Of a stretch of 14,038 nt of DNA, positions 6,111 to 14,038 are shown in pieces. Source of the stretch: Opitutia bacterium UBA4506 (GTDB lineage: Bacteria > Verrucomicrobiota > Verrucomicrobiia > Opitutales > Puniceicoccaceae); assembly GCA_002388665.1 (NCBI GenBank), contig DGMY01000032.1, positions 1 to 14,038 on the forward strand. The letters are read 5' to 3'. Below the pieces are notes generated by a model, which worked only from the letters and a program-made list of their open reading frames with translations, had not been told where the DNA came from and searched no databases. The position numbers were made by a program, and so were the translations under genes. Within the stretch, counting starts at the first letter, position 1, and every line of letters begins with the position of its first letter.

Positions 6111-9100
6111 TCAGTCTTGGGAATGCTGGATCGCAGCTAACTTCTCTTTGAGCAGTGCGACATCGATCGGTTTCGAGATGTAATCGGTAAAACCCATTTG
6201 GAGGTATTTTTTCTCGTCATCGGCCATCGCATAGGCGGTTTGGGCGATGATTTTCGCATCCGGATTGATTGAAAGAATCTCCTTTGTGGCCAGCTCTCCG
6301 CCCATCACTGGCATTTGAATATCCATCAGGATTACGTCAAAGTGACTATTCGTCTTAACGAGCTCGACCGCTTCCAGGCCGTTTTCGACGATGGTAAAGT
6401 CGAACCCCATTTTCGTGAATAGGGCGTTGTAATAGATGATGTTTACGTTCTCATCCTCTACGATGAGGAGCTTTAAATCAGTTAAAGATTGGGCCTCCGA
6501 CGCAGCGGGCTCTGCTGGCTTTTCCTCTGGTGATTCAATCCGGTTGTCGGGGATGCGGAAGGTAAAGGTCGAACCCTGTCCGAAGGTTGACTCGACTTTG
6601 ATGTCACCCTCTAGGAGTTCGACAATGCCTTTGGATACAGAGAGACCCAGTCCCGTCCCTTCATATTTTTTCTCTGAACCGTTGATATGCTCGAATCGCT
6701 CGAACACCAAATTGAGTCGTTCTTCTGAGATTCCAATTCCGTCATCCTTGACGAAAAACTCGATGAAGTCGCCAGCCTTGTGGTAACCGAACTCGATCGT
6801 TCCCTCGTCGGAGAACTTTAGGGCATTGCTCAGAAGGTTCGACAGGACCTGCTGCAATCGAAGAGGGTCACTCAAGACGGTGATGGTACGTTCATCTTCG
6901 GGGACGGATATTTTGAGGTTGATGTCCTCTTTCTCCTTAACAATTCGCTGGTTGGAAAAGGTGTCATGAGATTCCCGGATCATCTTGTACAAGTCGCATT
7001 TTCTGAGATCCAGTTTCAGCTCGCCGGCTTCGATTTTCGATAGGTCCAGGATATCATCGATCAGATTGAGGAGCTGATCGGAACAGCCCATGATGATGTC
7101 GAGATACCGGTTCTTCTCGACGGGATCCAGGGAGTCGTCCCTGAGTAAATCTGCGAAGCCCACAAGCCCATTCAAGGGCGTACGGATCTCGTGGCTCATG
7201 TTTGCGAGGAACTGGTCTTTGTAGATGCTGGCGGCCTTTGCTGCCTTCATGGATTCCTTTAGCTTGCCCTCCGCGATCTTTTGGTCGGTGACATCCGCAA
7301 TTACGCCAATGTAGCTCGTTACCTCACCGGGGTGGTTTCGCTCGAAGGGGCAGGCAATTACATGGCACCAGATGGCGTTATTGTCCGGCTTCCGATATTT
7401 GAAATCGAGTTGGGCCTTCTCTCCATTCCGCAACACCTGATCCAATCCCGCATCCAATTCTTCGCGATCATCGGCATGGACGTTTGAAAAGACCTCTTCA
7501 TGGGGGAGGTTTGTGAGGTCGTCTCTGGTGAGGCCAAAGATTCGGCAGCATTGATCGTTGAAGTATTCGAAGCGCCCTGTGCTCAGATTGACAACAAAAA
7601 TCCCGGCGGGAGAGAGTTCGCTGACTCGTTCGGAGAATTGCTTTTCGGCGAGCAATTCTTCCCTCAACCTTTTCGCCTCTGTAATGTCTTGGGCGATACC
7701 CCGTAGGCGAATAATATTCCCTTTGTCATCGCGCTCGGCAGCGCCACTCGCCCAGATCCAAGCCATCTCACCCGAGACCTTCTTTAATTTGATGTCAATC
7801 TTGTAGGGCTCGCCCGTTGCGAGAGTGTGTTCAAGTGTCTTGGTCAAGCGTTGCCAGGAGTCTTCGGTGAAGTACTTCTCCTGCTCCTCGACGGTGGGTG
7901 GTTGCGTGCCGGGTTCGAGCCCGAACATTTTGAATAATTCGTCGGTCCAGGTGACGACGCCACTCCGCGTATCCAGTGACCAACTACCCAGGTGAGCGAT
8001 TTCCTGTGCTTTGACCAGTTCGTTGTTTATATGAGAAAGGTCTTTCTCTTTGGATTTTAATTCGCTGATATCGACGAAGGTGATCACGACCCCGTCGATC
8101 AATTTGTCGAGGGTGATGAATGGGCTGATTCTGCAGAGAAAACAATTTCCGTTGGTGTCGACGACCTCCTCTTCAAATGATTCTACTTCGGTGAGGGCCT
8201 TTCTGGAATGCTCCAATATGCTTTTCTTAACGGTTTCTCCAAAAGAGGATGAGAAACTGTGAACCGGGCGGCCCAAGTCGTTGTCGGTGAGAGAAAAGTG
8301 GAGGATCAACGGCTTCGTGAATTTTCGAATATTCAGGTCGCGGTCGAGGAACAGAGTTCCAATCTCTGTACTTTCGAAGAGATTGTTGACGTCGTTGTTG
8401 AGGGAGACCAGTTCCTTGTTCTTTTCCTGTACTTCTGAATTTACCGTATAGAGCTCTTCATTGACCGACTGGAGCTCTTCGTTGGTAGTTTGTAATTCCT
8501 CGTTCGAAGCCATGAGTTCTTCATTGGTGGATTGAAGCTCCTCATTGCTCGTTTCGAGTTCTTCGACCACATTCTGAAGCTCGGCTTTCGTAGACGTCAG
8601 CTCGTCTTCAAGGTCTTCAAACCGCTGCTGCGATATCTCGTCCGTGGGAAGGTGTTGGATTACACTGGTTTTTTCCTGAGGAATCGTCTCCTCGCTGAAA
8701 TGAATCAAATAGGATCCGAGAACTCCTTCCTTTTCCACGAGCTTGCTCACGGTCAAATCCAGCGAAATTTTCCGCTCCCATTTCTCAGTGATCAAGTTGG
8801 ATACCCGGACATCCTGTTTCTCTGCATTGACCCTCCGGATGGCATTTCTGACGATAGTCGCCAACTCAGGGCTGATCATTTTTAGGAGGTTTTTCTCGAA
8901 CGTCCCTTCACCGTGCTGCAACAGGTCCCCAGCGTCGCCGTTGATAAACAGAATGTTGTAATCCTTGTCGATGAAGACTGAAGCGGGGCTGAAACGCTTG
9001 CTCAGGAATTTGTAGTAGAAGGTTTCCGGGCTGTCCTTATATCGATGGTAGATATCACTGCGGGCGGTACCCTGAATCCTGGGGGAGAAGGAGGACGGGA

Positions 9101-10559
9101 ATTTGTCGTCGCGCAATCGTTTTGGGACCTGCTTAACGGCGGCAATCGACCGAAAGATTTTCCACTTCTGATCGACCTCTTCGAAATATTTGGAACTGAC
9201 ACCCAGAGACTCGCTGCTCCCTAAAAAGAGATAGCCGTGGTGGTTCAGGGAGAATTGGAAATCCTGAAATACTTTCTCCTGCAGGTCATGGTTCAGGTAG
9301 ATTAACAGATTCCGGCAGGAGATGAGATCGATCGAAATAAAAGGAGGGTCTTTGCTCAGGTTGTGTTTTGAGAAAACGATCCGATCTCGAATCCGTTTAA
9401 TTATATGCAGTTGGCTTCCCTTTTTCAGAAAGTACTGATCGAGGTACTCCGGGGGAACCTCATTTTTAATATTCTCATGGAATACACCCGTGCTCGCTTT
9501 GCTTATGGCTGTTCCATCCACATCGGTTGCAAATAATTTAAAATCCAAGGGGAGACGATTCCTCTGGATGAAGCTGTCCAGCATAATAGCCAGAGTATAG
9601 ACTTCTTCACCAGTTGAGCATCCCGCAGTCCATACACGGATTGTACCGCCGTCTGTTTTGCTGGCCGTGATCTCCGGTATGACTTTTGTGCGGATGACTT
9701 CGAAGGCGCCGGTATCCCGGAAGAAGCTTGTGACCCCAATCAAGAAGTCTTGTTTCAGGATCTCGATCTCTTTGTGGTGTGATCCGAGGAAGTCCAGGTA
9801 TTCATTTAAGGTGACGATATTGTTAACGTTCATCCGCTTCTCCAAACGCCGCAACAACGTCTCACGCTTGTATTGTTGGAAATCGATGTTCGTTTCTCTG
9901 TGGATCTTCTCTAGGATCTTGAAATAGACCAGATCGTTGTTTTTCTGATTTATATCCACTTGTTCACTACTCAATTGAATGCGTTCGCCGGGGAATTTTT
10001 CCAGGATCTGAGCGATGTCCTCTGGAGCTGAAATAAAATCCGCGAGATTCGTTGCGATTGCTGAGTTCGGCATCCCGTCAAACTGGGCGGTACTGGGGTC
10101 TTGGACGATGACCGTTCCACCTCCCTCCTTAATGGTCTTGATCCCGCGCGAACCGTCTGATCCCGTTCCCGACAAAATGACTCCGATTGACCGTTCCTTG
10201 TGCTCTTCGCCCAAGGTGTGGAAAAAGATGTCGATGGGGAGGTTTAGATTGTATTTCGGTTCTTTCTTCGAGAGGTAGAAACGATTGCCTTTGATATGGA
10301 GGTTCTTGTTCCTCTGGTTGAGGTAGATGCAGTTCGGCTTGATCTCTTGCTTATCCTCGGCCGTGAAGATCTGCATTTTCGTGTGCTTGGCGAGGAGTTC
10401 GGGCATCAAACTCTTGAAATCTGGCGACAAATGCTGGACGACCACGAACGCGAGATTCTTGTTGTCGCCGACATTGTCGAATAGTTGTTGAATCGCATCC
10501 AACCCTCCAGCGGAGGCACCAACTCCTACTATGTACAGGTTAGATGTTGATCGATTCAT
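6111..10559 (-). CDS. CheB-CheR-PAS hybrid histidine kinase with receiver domain
   Basis: A 1482-residue signalling fusion. Residues 8-190: CheB methylesterase, with GASAGG (Ser16), His43 in QHLSP and Asp135 in GTGSDG forming the catalytic triad; the usual CheB receiver is absent. About 205-475: CheR methyltransferase, with SAM-binding WTAGCSTGEE (310-319) and the later SCRNLLIYL. About 520-640: PAS-like. 644-723: the signature coiled coil of repeated SNEEL/TNEEL units. About 725-840, 855-980 and 990-1105: three PAS domains. About 1110-1180: HisKA, phospho-His1123 in SHEIRTPLNG. About 1225-1345: HATPase with SNALKF, DDGIGIS and GTGLGLS. 1365-1478: receiver, phospho-Asp1413 in LMDIQMP. No membrane segment or signal peptide is evident, so it should be cytoplasmic. 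Such fusions occur in many phyla; the ligand is unknown. No CheA, CheW or chemoreceptor is nearby, suggesting a non-chemotaxis or self-contained phosphorelay role. Confidence 0.95.
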   Translation of the reverse strand: MNRSTSNLYIVGVGASAGGLDAIQQLFDNVGDNKNLAFVVVQHLSPDFKSLMPELLAKHTKMQIFTAEDKQEIKPNCIYLNQRNKNLHIKGNRFYLSKKEPKYNLNLPIDIFFHTLGEEHKERSIGVILSGTGSDGSRGIKTIKEGGGTVIVQDPSTAQFDGMPNSAIATNLADFISAPEDIAQILEKFPGERIQLSSEQVDINQKNNDLVYFKILEKIHRETNIDFQQYKRETLLRRLEKRMNVNNIVTLNEYLDFLGSHHKEIEILKQDFLIGVTSFFRDTGAFEVIRTKVIPEITASKTDGGTIRVWTAGCSTGEEVYTLAIMLDSFIQRNRLPLDFKLFATDVDGTAISKASTGVFHENIKNEVPPEYLDQYFLKKGSQLHIIKRIRDRIVFSKHNLSKDPPFISIDLISCRNLLIYLNHDLQEKVFQDFQFSLNHHGYLFLGSSESLGVSSKYFEEVDQKWKIFRSIAAVKQVPKRLRDDKFPSSFSPRIQGTARSDIYHRYKDSPETFYYKFLSKRFSPASVFIDKDYNILFINGDAGDLLQHGEGTFEKNLLKMISPELATIVRNAIRRVNAEKQDVRVSNLITEKWERKISLDLTVSKLVEKEGVLGSYLIHFSEETIPQEKTSVIQHLPTDEISQQRFEDLEDELTSTKAELQNVVEELETSNEELQSTNEELMASNEELQTTNEELQSVNEELYTVNSEVQEKNKELVSLNNDVNNLFESTEIGTLFLDRDLNIRKFTKPLILHFSLTDNDLGRPVHSFSSSFGETVKKSILEHSRKALTEVESFEEEVVDTNGNCFLCRISPFITLDKLIDGVVITFVDISELKSKEKDLSHINNELVKAQEIAHLGSWSLDTRSGVVTWTDELFKMFGLEPGTQPPTVEEQEKYFTEDSWQRLTKTLEHTLATGEPYKIDIKLKKVSGEMAWIWASGAAERDDKGNIIRLRGIAQDITEAKRLREELLAEKQFSERVSELSPAGIFVVNLSTGRFEYFNDQCCRIFGLTRDDLTNLPHEEVFSNVHADDREELDAGLDQVLRNGEKAQLDFKYRKPDNNAIWCHVIACPFERNHPGEVTSYIGVIADVTDQKIAEGKLKESMKAAKAASIYKDQFLANMSHEIRTPLNGLVGFADLLRDDSLDPVEKNRYLDIIMGCSDQLLNLIDDILDLSKIEAGELKLDLRKCDLYKMIRESHDTFSNQRIVKEKEDINLKISVPEDERTITVLSDPLRLQQVLSNLLSNALKFSDEGTIEFGYHKAGDFIEFFVKDDGIGISEERLNLVFERFEHINGSEKKYEGTGLGLSVSKGIVELLEGDIKVESTFGQGSTFTFRIPDNRIESPEEKPAEPAASEAQSLTDLKLLIVEDENVNIIYYNALFTKMGFDFTIVENGLEAVELVKTNSHFDVILMDIQMPVMGGELATKEILSINPDAKIIAQTAYAMADDEKKYLQMGFTDYISKPIDVALLKEKLAAIQHSQD

Positions 10560-10889
10560 CTTATCATAGTCTTAAAATGACATATCATGAGCCAGAAAAT
10601 TCTATCCCGAACTCGAATTTAGATTGTGGGCTTCATTTTGAGGAGGTTATCCTTTTTGTGAAACTCATGTGCCTCGGTTGTTTATACGTTATCGATACGT
10701 GCCATTATTCGAGGACACCCATCGTATTTTGATCATCCTTTGCTGTGATGTTCAGGGGCAGCACTCTGTCGAGAGTGCCGGGAGATGGATTTCTGAGGTT
10801 CCAGTCCATCCCCGGGGGCTCTTCACTTTTCCGGAAAACCCTCCATTCGATTTGTTGACTAAGTCAGAGATGAGGGGTATCTATGATTC
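10560..10889. other. Divergent intergenic region, kinase / deacetylase
   Basis: 330 bases separate the outward-facing kinase and deacetylase-like genes and should carry both promoters. A TATGAT hexamer lies only a few bases before each start codon (10563-10568 on the minus strand; 10882-10887 on the plus strand), and TTGACT lies at 10855-10860 on the plus strand. Spacing is poor (21 bases between TTGACT and the plus-strand TATGAT; no -35 for the minus strand), so no promoter is called. I see no RNA gene or protein-coding signal. Confidence 0.4.
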
Positions 10890-12773
10890 ATGCCCAAATA
10901 CTCTGCCCTTACCGCGACTCTGAGTCTTTGTCTCAGCGGTTTCTCCTTGTGGTCCGCGGAGGCTGATCTGCGTTTTTACACTCATGAGATTGTCATCGAG
11001 AATACCGGAGAGGAGGGTGAGCTTTCGGTGTGTCCGCTGTACGGGGATAAGGAGGTGGCCATCACGGCGCGGTGGGATGACAACAATCCGAAGCACTACC
11101 GGATGCAGGAACTCATGCAGGAGCACGGGATCAAGGGAACCTACTTTTTGAATTACCGGGAAGATCGCCCACCGATGGATCACGAGAAGCTGAAGGCACT
11201 GAATGCTGACCTGGGTGCCCATTCCATGACGCACGCTCGTCTCGCGTCGGAGGTCTCCATCAATCAAATGTTTTGGGAGGTGGCCGAGATTCGGGCGATT
11301 CTGGAGGCCGAAGGCGATCAACCGGTCAATAGTTACTGTTTTGCCGACGGGAACTACCGGAATGAAAATCGACGGTTCATGCAGGGCTTAATCGCGGAGT
11401 CATTGCAGCGCTCAGGATACACTCATTCGATGTCTCAGCGCTTTGCCAAGGGTGTGGGAGACGAGATGGATCCGGTTACCTCCGTGAATTCCTGCGGCGT
11501 GAATGATCGAAATCCTTCGTTGGAAAAGGTGGACGCGCGTATGGCTGAGTTAGAGGCATCGACTGAATGGAAAGAGACTGAGCCGTGTATCAGCTTTGGA
11601 GTTCATGTATGGATGTCGAATTCGAAGCATTGGGAGGCAATGGATCAAATCTACCAGCGCTACGGGGGACGCGATGAATGGTGGTATTGTACGCAGACTG
11701 AATATGCGGCCTATCGAAAGATGATTCAGCAATATGAACTCTCTGGTCCGGAGGTTACGGCGGACGGTGTGCGCTATACCCTGCGCGTGCCTTATGCCGC
11801 AGATATTGGTGCGGATGTACCCCTGACATTGCGCTTTAGCGATCCGACTGCGCGAGCGCTTGTCGACGGACAGCCGGCAGTGATTGAAGAAGATGAAGAT
11901 GGAATTGTCTTTAGCGTCGCACCCCCTTTGTCAGCGCGTATCCCACAGGTGATTAGCTATCAACCCGGTGTTGACTCCCTTTCGTATTACGAGACCGGGA
12001 AGATCGATACTGCACTTGAGGCAAGTCTTGAATTGGAAGGGGATTCTACCTTGGTTTTGCGCTACAGCATCGCGAGCGATGTGGTCGTGGAAGATCTTCG
12101 CGTCCGCTATATCCTCCCTCTCAAGTACGAGACACCTTCGCCGGAGGCCTTACCTGCTGTTTCTGGTGATGCCGAAGCGGTATTTCGCAAGGAGTTGGAG
12201 ATCATTGAGTCGGGAGAATACCTTTATGGAAACCCCTTCTTGCTCTGTCAGATCGACTATTTGGCTAACGGGAGACCAGAGCGGGTTTTCACCTCGCTGT
12301 TCGAGGAAACGGTAGTTCCACCACAGACGGAGGGCCATCGGGATAATAGCTTTATCTCGGGACTCTTTACGGATCGCTCGATTTGGGACCGATCCGTTGC
12401 AATGTCGGCAGTGGGCGCGGAGAAAGATCCTGAACTCACGTGGTATGGAGCCGGAGAGGATGAGCGATTGATCTTCAACGAGCGTGTCGCCGACGTAGGT
12501 GAACGTCTAAAGGATGAATTAAAATCTCAGCCCGAGGGAGATTGCTACTTCATGATCGTGACCGATTTTGTTTCTCCAAGGGACGGCTTGTTGAAAGGGC
12601 GCCATCTCTCGAAGAGCTCAGAGATCTATCTAAATGGAGTTCGTCTCCATCCCGGCGAGGGCGATCCAATTCGAGTGGATAAAGGAATCAATCGATTGAT
12701 GGTATTGGGGACCGTTGGGAAACGGACGGACCGGCTGCATCATCAATTTAAGTATGTGATCCGAGGGGAGTAG
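10890..12773 (+). CDS. Secreted NodB-like polysaccharide deacetylase with C-terminal sandwich region
   Basis: Divergent member of the NodB/polysaccharide deacetylase superfamily (metal-dependent removal of N- or O-acetyl groups from glycans), 627 residues. A signal peptide covers about 1-23 (ALTATLSLCLSGFSLWSA). NodB features: ITARWDDN (58-65) stands where the usual TFDDG motif 1 is, keeping Asp63/Asp64; GIKGTYFLN (80-88); GAHSMTH (109-115), providing the metal ligands His111 and His115; FADGNYR (151-157) as motif 3; and the late GVHVW (237-241) with the conserved His239. Residues from about 290 to 627 form a long beta-rich extension of unknown role, including a LNGVRL...GINRLMVLG stretch (about 580-610) that resembles carbohydrate-binding sandwich domains. 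The ATG at 10890 has only a distant GAGGGG upstream. It is divergent from the kinase and converges with the second PEP-CTERM gene. Substrate unknown; acetylated alginate or cell-envelope glycan are both possible. Confidence 0.72.
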   Translation: MPKYSALTATLSLCLSGFSLWSAEADLRFYTHEIVIENTGEEGELSVCPLYGDKEVAITARWDDNNPKHYRMQELMQEHGIKGTYFLNYREDRPPMDHEKLKALNADLGAHSMTHARLASEVSINQMFWEVAEIRAILEAEGDQPVNSYCFADGNYRNENRRFMQGLIAESLQRSGYTHSMSQRFAKGVGDEMDPVTSVNSCGVNDRNPSLEKVDARMAELEASTEWKETEPCISFGVHVWMSNSKHWEAMDQIYQRYGGRDEWWYCTQTEYAAYRKMIQQYELSGPEVTADGVRYTLRVPYAADIGADVPLTLRFSDPTARALVDGQPAVIEEDEDGIVFSVAPPLSARIPQVISYQPGVDSLSYYETGKIDTALEASLELEGDSTLVLRYSIASDVVVEDLRVRYILPLKYETPSPEALPAVSGDAEAVFRKELEIIESGEYLYGNPFLLCQIDYLANGRPERVFTSLFEETVVPPQTEGHRDNSFISGLFTDRSIWDRSVAMSAVGAEKDPELTWYGAGEDERLIFNERVADVGERLKDELKSQPEGDCYFMIVTDFVSPRDGLLKGRHLSKSSEIYLNGVRLHPGEGDPIRVDKGINRLMVLGTVGKRTDRLHHQFKYVIRGE

Positions 12774-12851
12774 ATCTCCCAGGGCCGAAGTGGGAAAAAC
12801 TCCGTGATGGACTCATTGAAGCCGGAACCGTCGACGCGATGAGAACCGATG

Positions 12852-12886
12852 AAAAAGGCCGAGACTCCCAAATGGAGTCCCGGCCT
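12852..12886 (-). terminator. Intrinsic terminator of the second PEP-CTERM gene
   Basis: A 13-bp stem with one A:C mismatch, AGGCCGAGACTCC (12856-12868) and GGAGTCCCGGCCT (12874-12886), encloses a 5-base loop. On the minus strand it runs directly into five T residues (the A run at 12852-12856). It lies about 60 bp past the stop codon of the 12944-13762 gene. On the plus strand there is no clear T run, though it may still help end the deacetylase-like transcript. Confidence 0.85.
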
Positions 12887-12943
12887 ACAGTTAAATCGTG
12901 AAGCAAGCGAAGGTCGCTCGACGGGAAAGTGGTAGAATAATCT

Positions 12944-13762
12944 CTAGCGTGAAGGGCGGCGCATTGTAGAAAGTGCGAGGACCAAAATCCCTGAGAGAAG
13001 AGCGAACGCCTGTGGTTCGGGAACGTTGGTAATATTGATGTTGTCGACCTTGAAGGAGGCTGTACCGCTTGATTCTTCCACATGGAAACCGAGTTCACCG
13101 TAATTTCCGTTCGACACTACGTTCTGACCAATCTGAAGGCCTGTCAGTGAGCTGGATTCGATTAAGGAGCCATCGGAATTTACTTTGTTCACGAGGACAT
13201 CATATTCGCCGTAGGTTCCCGCTTCTGGATTGATATCGAACTGCACATAGAAAATATCCCCAGTTTCCATATCAATATCCATATCGACCCAATTGCCAGA
13301 GGCACTCGCGTCATACGCCTGCCAGAGAAGGCCAGTCCCATCGTCTGGATCTGTTATGTCCGAGCTAACCCGAATATTTCCGAAGTTATCATCACCGAAA
13401 TTTCCATTGTAGATATGGAAACGGCCGGAGACCCACTCATTCACCTCAGTAGTGTCGAAGATGACCTGAGCGTACAAAGAGATACTGTAGCTCTCGGCGA
13501 TGTCTAGTCCGCCAGTGTTGTTGCTGTAGTCCCGATAGGCCTGTTGACCCTCATTACTCGCACCACCTCCAGCGTAGGTTCCGCCAAGAGAGGAGTCGAG
13601 AAATGTATCTTCAGTTAGGGAATAATCCGGAGAGGCATTCCATGAGCTCCCCCAGTTTCCACTGTCGCCGCCAGGCAATTCGAAGTCTTGTGAGATCGTT
13701 TGGCCAAATGTGAGTTGCGCAAGCACTGAGGTACCTAAAATCGGAAAAATAAGTTTCTTCAT
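12944..13762 (-). CDS. PEP-CTERM sorting-domain protein, lectin-like fold likely
   Basis: Secreted protein of 272 residues with unknown function. The ATG at 13762 begins a signal peptide (MKKLIFPILGTSVLAQLTFG, 1-20); an upstream in-frame ATG at 13789 would add nine polar residues before it and is less likely. The mature part is acidic and rich in G, N, D and S, with alternating strands (YSISLYAQVIFD, VSGRFHIYNG, GDIFYVQFDI) and a closing SFKVDNINIT motif. That pattern is common in concanavalin-A-like or other carbohydrate-binding beta-sandwiches, an inference only. The tail has VPEP (247-250), a hydrophobic segment and the basic MRRPSR, a complete PEP-CTERM signal for an exosortase encoded elsewhere. 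No Shine-Dalgarno site is evident. It has its own terminator and a candidate promoter, so it is probably transcribed alone. Confidence 0.83.
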   Translation of the reverse strand: MKKLIFPILGTSVLAQLTFGQTISQDFELPGGDSGNWGSSWNASPDYSLTEDTFLDSSLGGTYAGGGASNEGQQAYRDYSNNTGGLDIAESYSISLYAQVIFDTTEVNEWVSGRFHIYNGNFGDDNFGNIRVSSDITDPDDGTGLLWQAYDASASGNWVDMDIDMETGDIFYVQFDINPEAGTYGEYDVLVNKVNSDGSLIESSSLTGLQIGQNVVSNGNYGELGFHVEESSGTASFKVDNINITNVPEPQAFALLSGILVLALSTMRRPSR

Positions 13763-13788
13763 AGTTAGTTCAGTTTGATTATGGGGCA

Positions 13789-13818
13789 ATTATCAAGGGT
13801 ATGAATGCAACAATTCAA
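13789..13818 (-). promoter_or_regulatory. Candidate sigma-70-type promoter of the second PEP-CTERM gene
   Basis: On the minus strand TTGAAT (13813-13818) and GATAAT (13789-13794) are 18 bases apart, a 4/6 and 5/6 match to the -35 and -10 consensus. Transcription would start about 20 bases before the ATG at 13762. The -35 overlaps one arm of an ATTCAA-N5-TTGAAT dyad (13813-13829), a possible operator. Confidence 0.4.
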
Positions 13819-13924
13819 CTAAATTGAATCCTGTGAAATTTGATTCAGTGGATGAATGTCAAAGGCTTACGAGATTTTCAATGTGACAATTGTGTTAAAA
13901 TACCAAGGGCCATGATTTCGACAC

Positions 13925-13954
13925 CCGAGCGTGGCTACCGAGCGTGGCTACCGA
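13925..13954. repeat. 13-bp direct tandem repeat
   Basis: CCGAGCGTGGCTA occurs at 13925-13937 and again, identically, at 13938-13950, followed by the first four bases of a third copy. A small GAGGT/ACCTC dyad follows at 13956-13970. There is no coding context. It lies just before the sequence at 13997 that resembles an insertion-sequence end. Confidence 0.9.
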
Positions 13955-13996
13955 CTGAGGTAAGTAACCTCGTAGGGAGACTCATTCTGGAGCCAG

Positions 13997-14038
13997 TGAC
14001 CTGCCCCCCGAAGATTGAACCGCTTGAAAAGTTAGTCT
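13997..14038 (+). mobile_element. Possible insertion-sequence terminus, runs off the window
   Basis: The sequence starting TGACCTGCCCCCCG at 13997 resembles, from memory, the terminal inverted repeats of IS3-family elements, which often begin TGA and carry a C-run near base 8-14. No transposase coding can be confirmed in the 42 bases left before the edge. The contig may have ended here because the element is repeated in the genome. Confidence 0.3.

Noticed and set aside
12767..12782. Small GGGAG/CTCCC hairpin around the deacetylase-like stop codon
   Set aside because: Only 5 bp of stem and no T run; too weak to call a terminator.
13912..14038. Open frame starting MISTPERGYRAWLP and running off the right edge
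   Set aside because: It translates straight through the 13-bp tandem repeat and the insertion-sequence-like end, has no ribosome site and no recognisable domain.

Overview
The window looks like a piece of a marine-type Verrucomicrobia genome (Opitutae-like). This is an inference from two short secreted proteins with C-terminal PEP-CTERM sorting tails, mostly weak Shine-Dalgarno sites, several secreted carbohydrate-active proteins and moderate GC. No rRNA, tRNA, CRISPR array or complete insertion sequence was seen. Both ends resemble contig breaks at repeated DNA: the left end cuts a membrane-fusion protein at a GGGACATCCC palindrome, and the right end holds a 13-bp tandem repeat followed by a sequence resembling an insertion-sequence terminus.

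Layout, left to right: (1) 1-631, minus, 3'-truncated RND/HlyD-type periplasmic adaptor, divergent from (2) msrA at 822-1340, plus. (3) 1342-2220, minus, a secreted alpha/beta-hydrolase esterase whose stop lies 1 bp from that of msrA. (4) 2508-3356, plus, PEP-CTERM protein, converging with (5) 3364-4257, minus, an AraC-family regulator. (6) 4405-4995, minus, a lipoprotein with a 24-bp coding tandem repeat and a clear intrinsic terminator. (7) 5130-5924, minus, a secreted polysaccharide lyase family 14-like enzyme that keeps the family's active-site residues at the same spacing. (8) 6111-10559, minus, a 1482-residue CheB-CheR-PAS-histidine kinase-receiver fusion. (9) 10890-12773, plus, a secreted NodB-like polysaccharide deacetylase with a long C-terminal extension. 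(10) 12944-13762, minus, a second PEP-CTERM protein with its own terminator and a candidate promoter.

How the genes may work together: the lyase, the deacetylase-like protein, the esterase and the AraC regulator all suit a bacterium that feeds on or remodels uronic-acid polysaccharides such as alginate. They are not in one operon, so this is a neighbourhood theme and not a demonstrated pathway. The giant CheB/CheR kinase is an orphan sensor: no chemoreceptor, CheA, CheW or flagellar gene is nearby. The PEP-CTERM proteins need an exosortase encoded elsewhere. I did not find convincing evidence of a wholly new biological system. The best leads are the PL14-like enzyme, the orphan chemotaxis/kinase fusion, the divergent deacetylase and the repeat-bounded contig ends.
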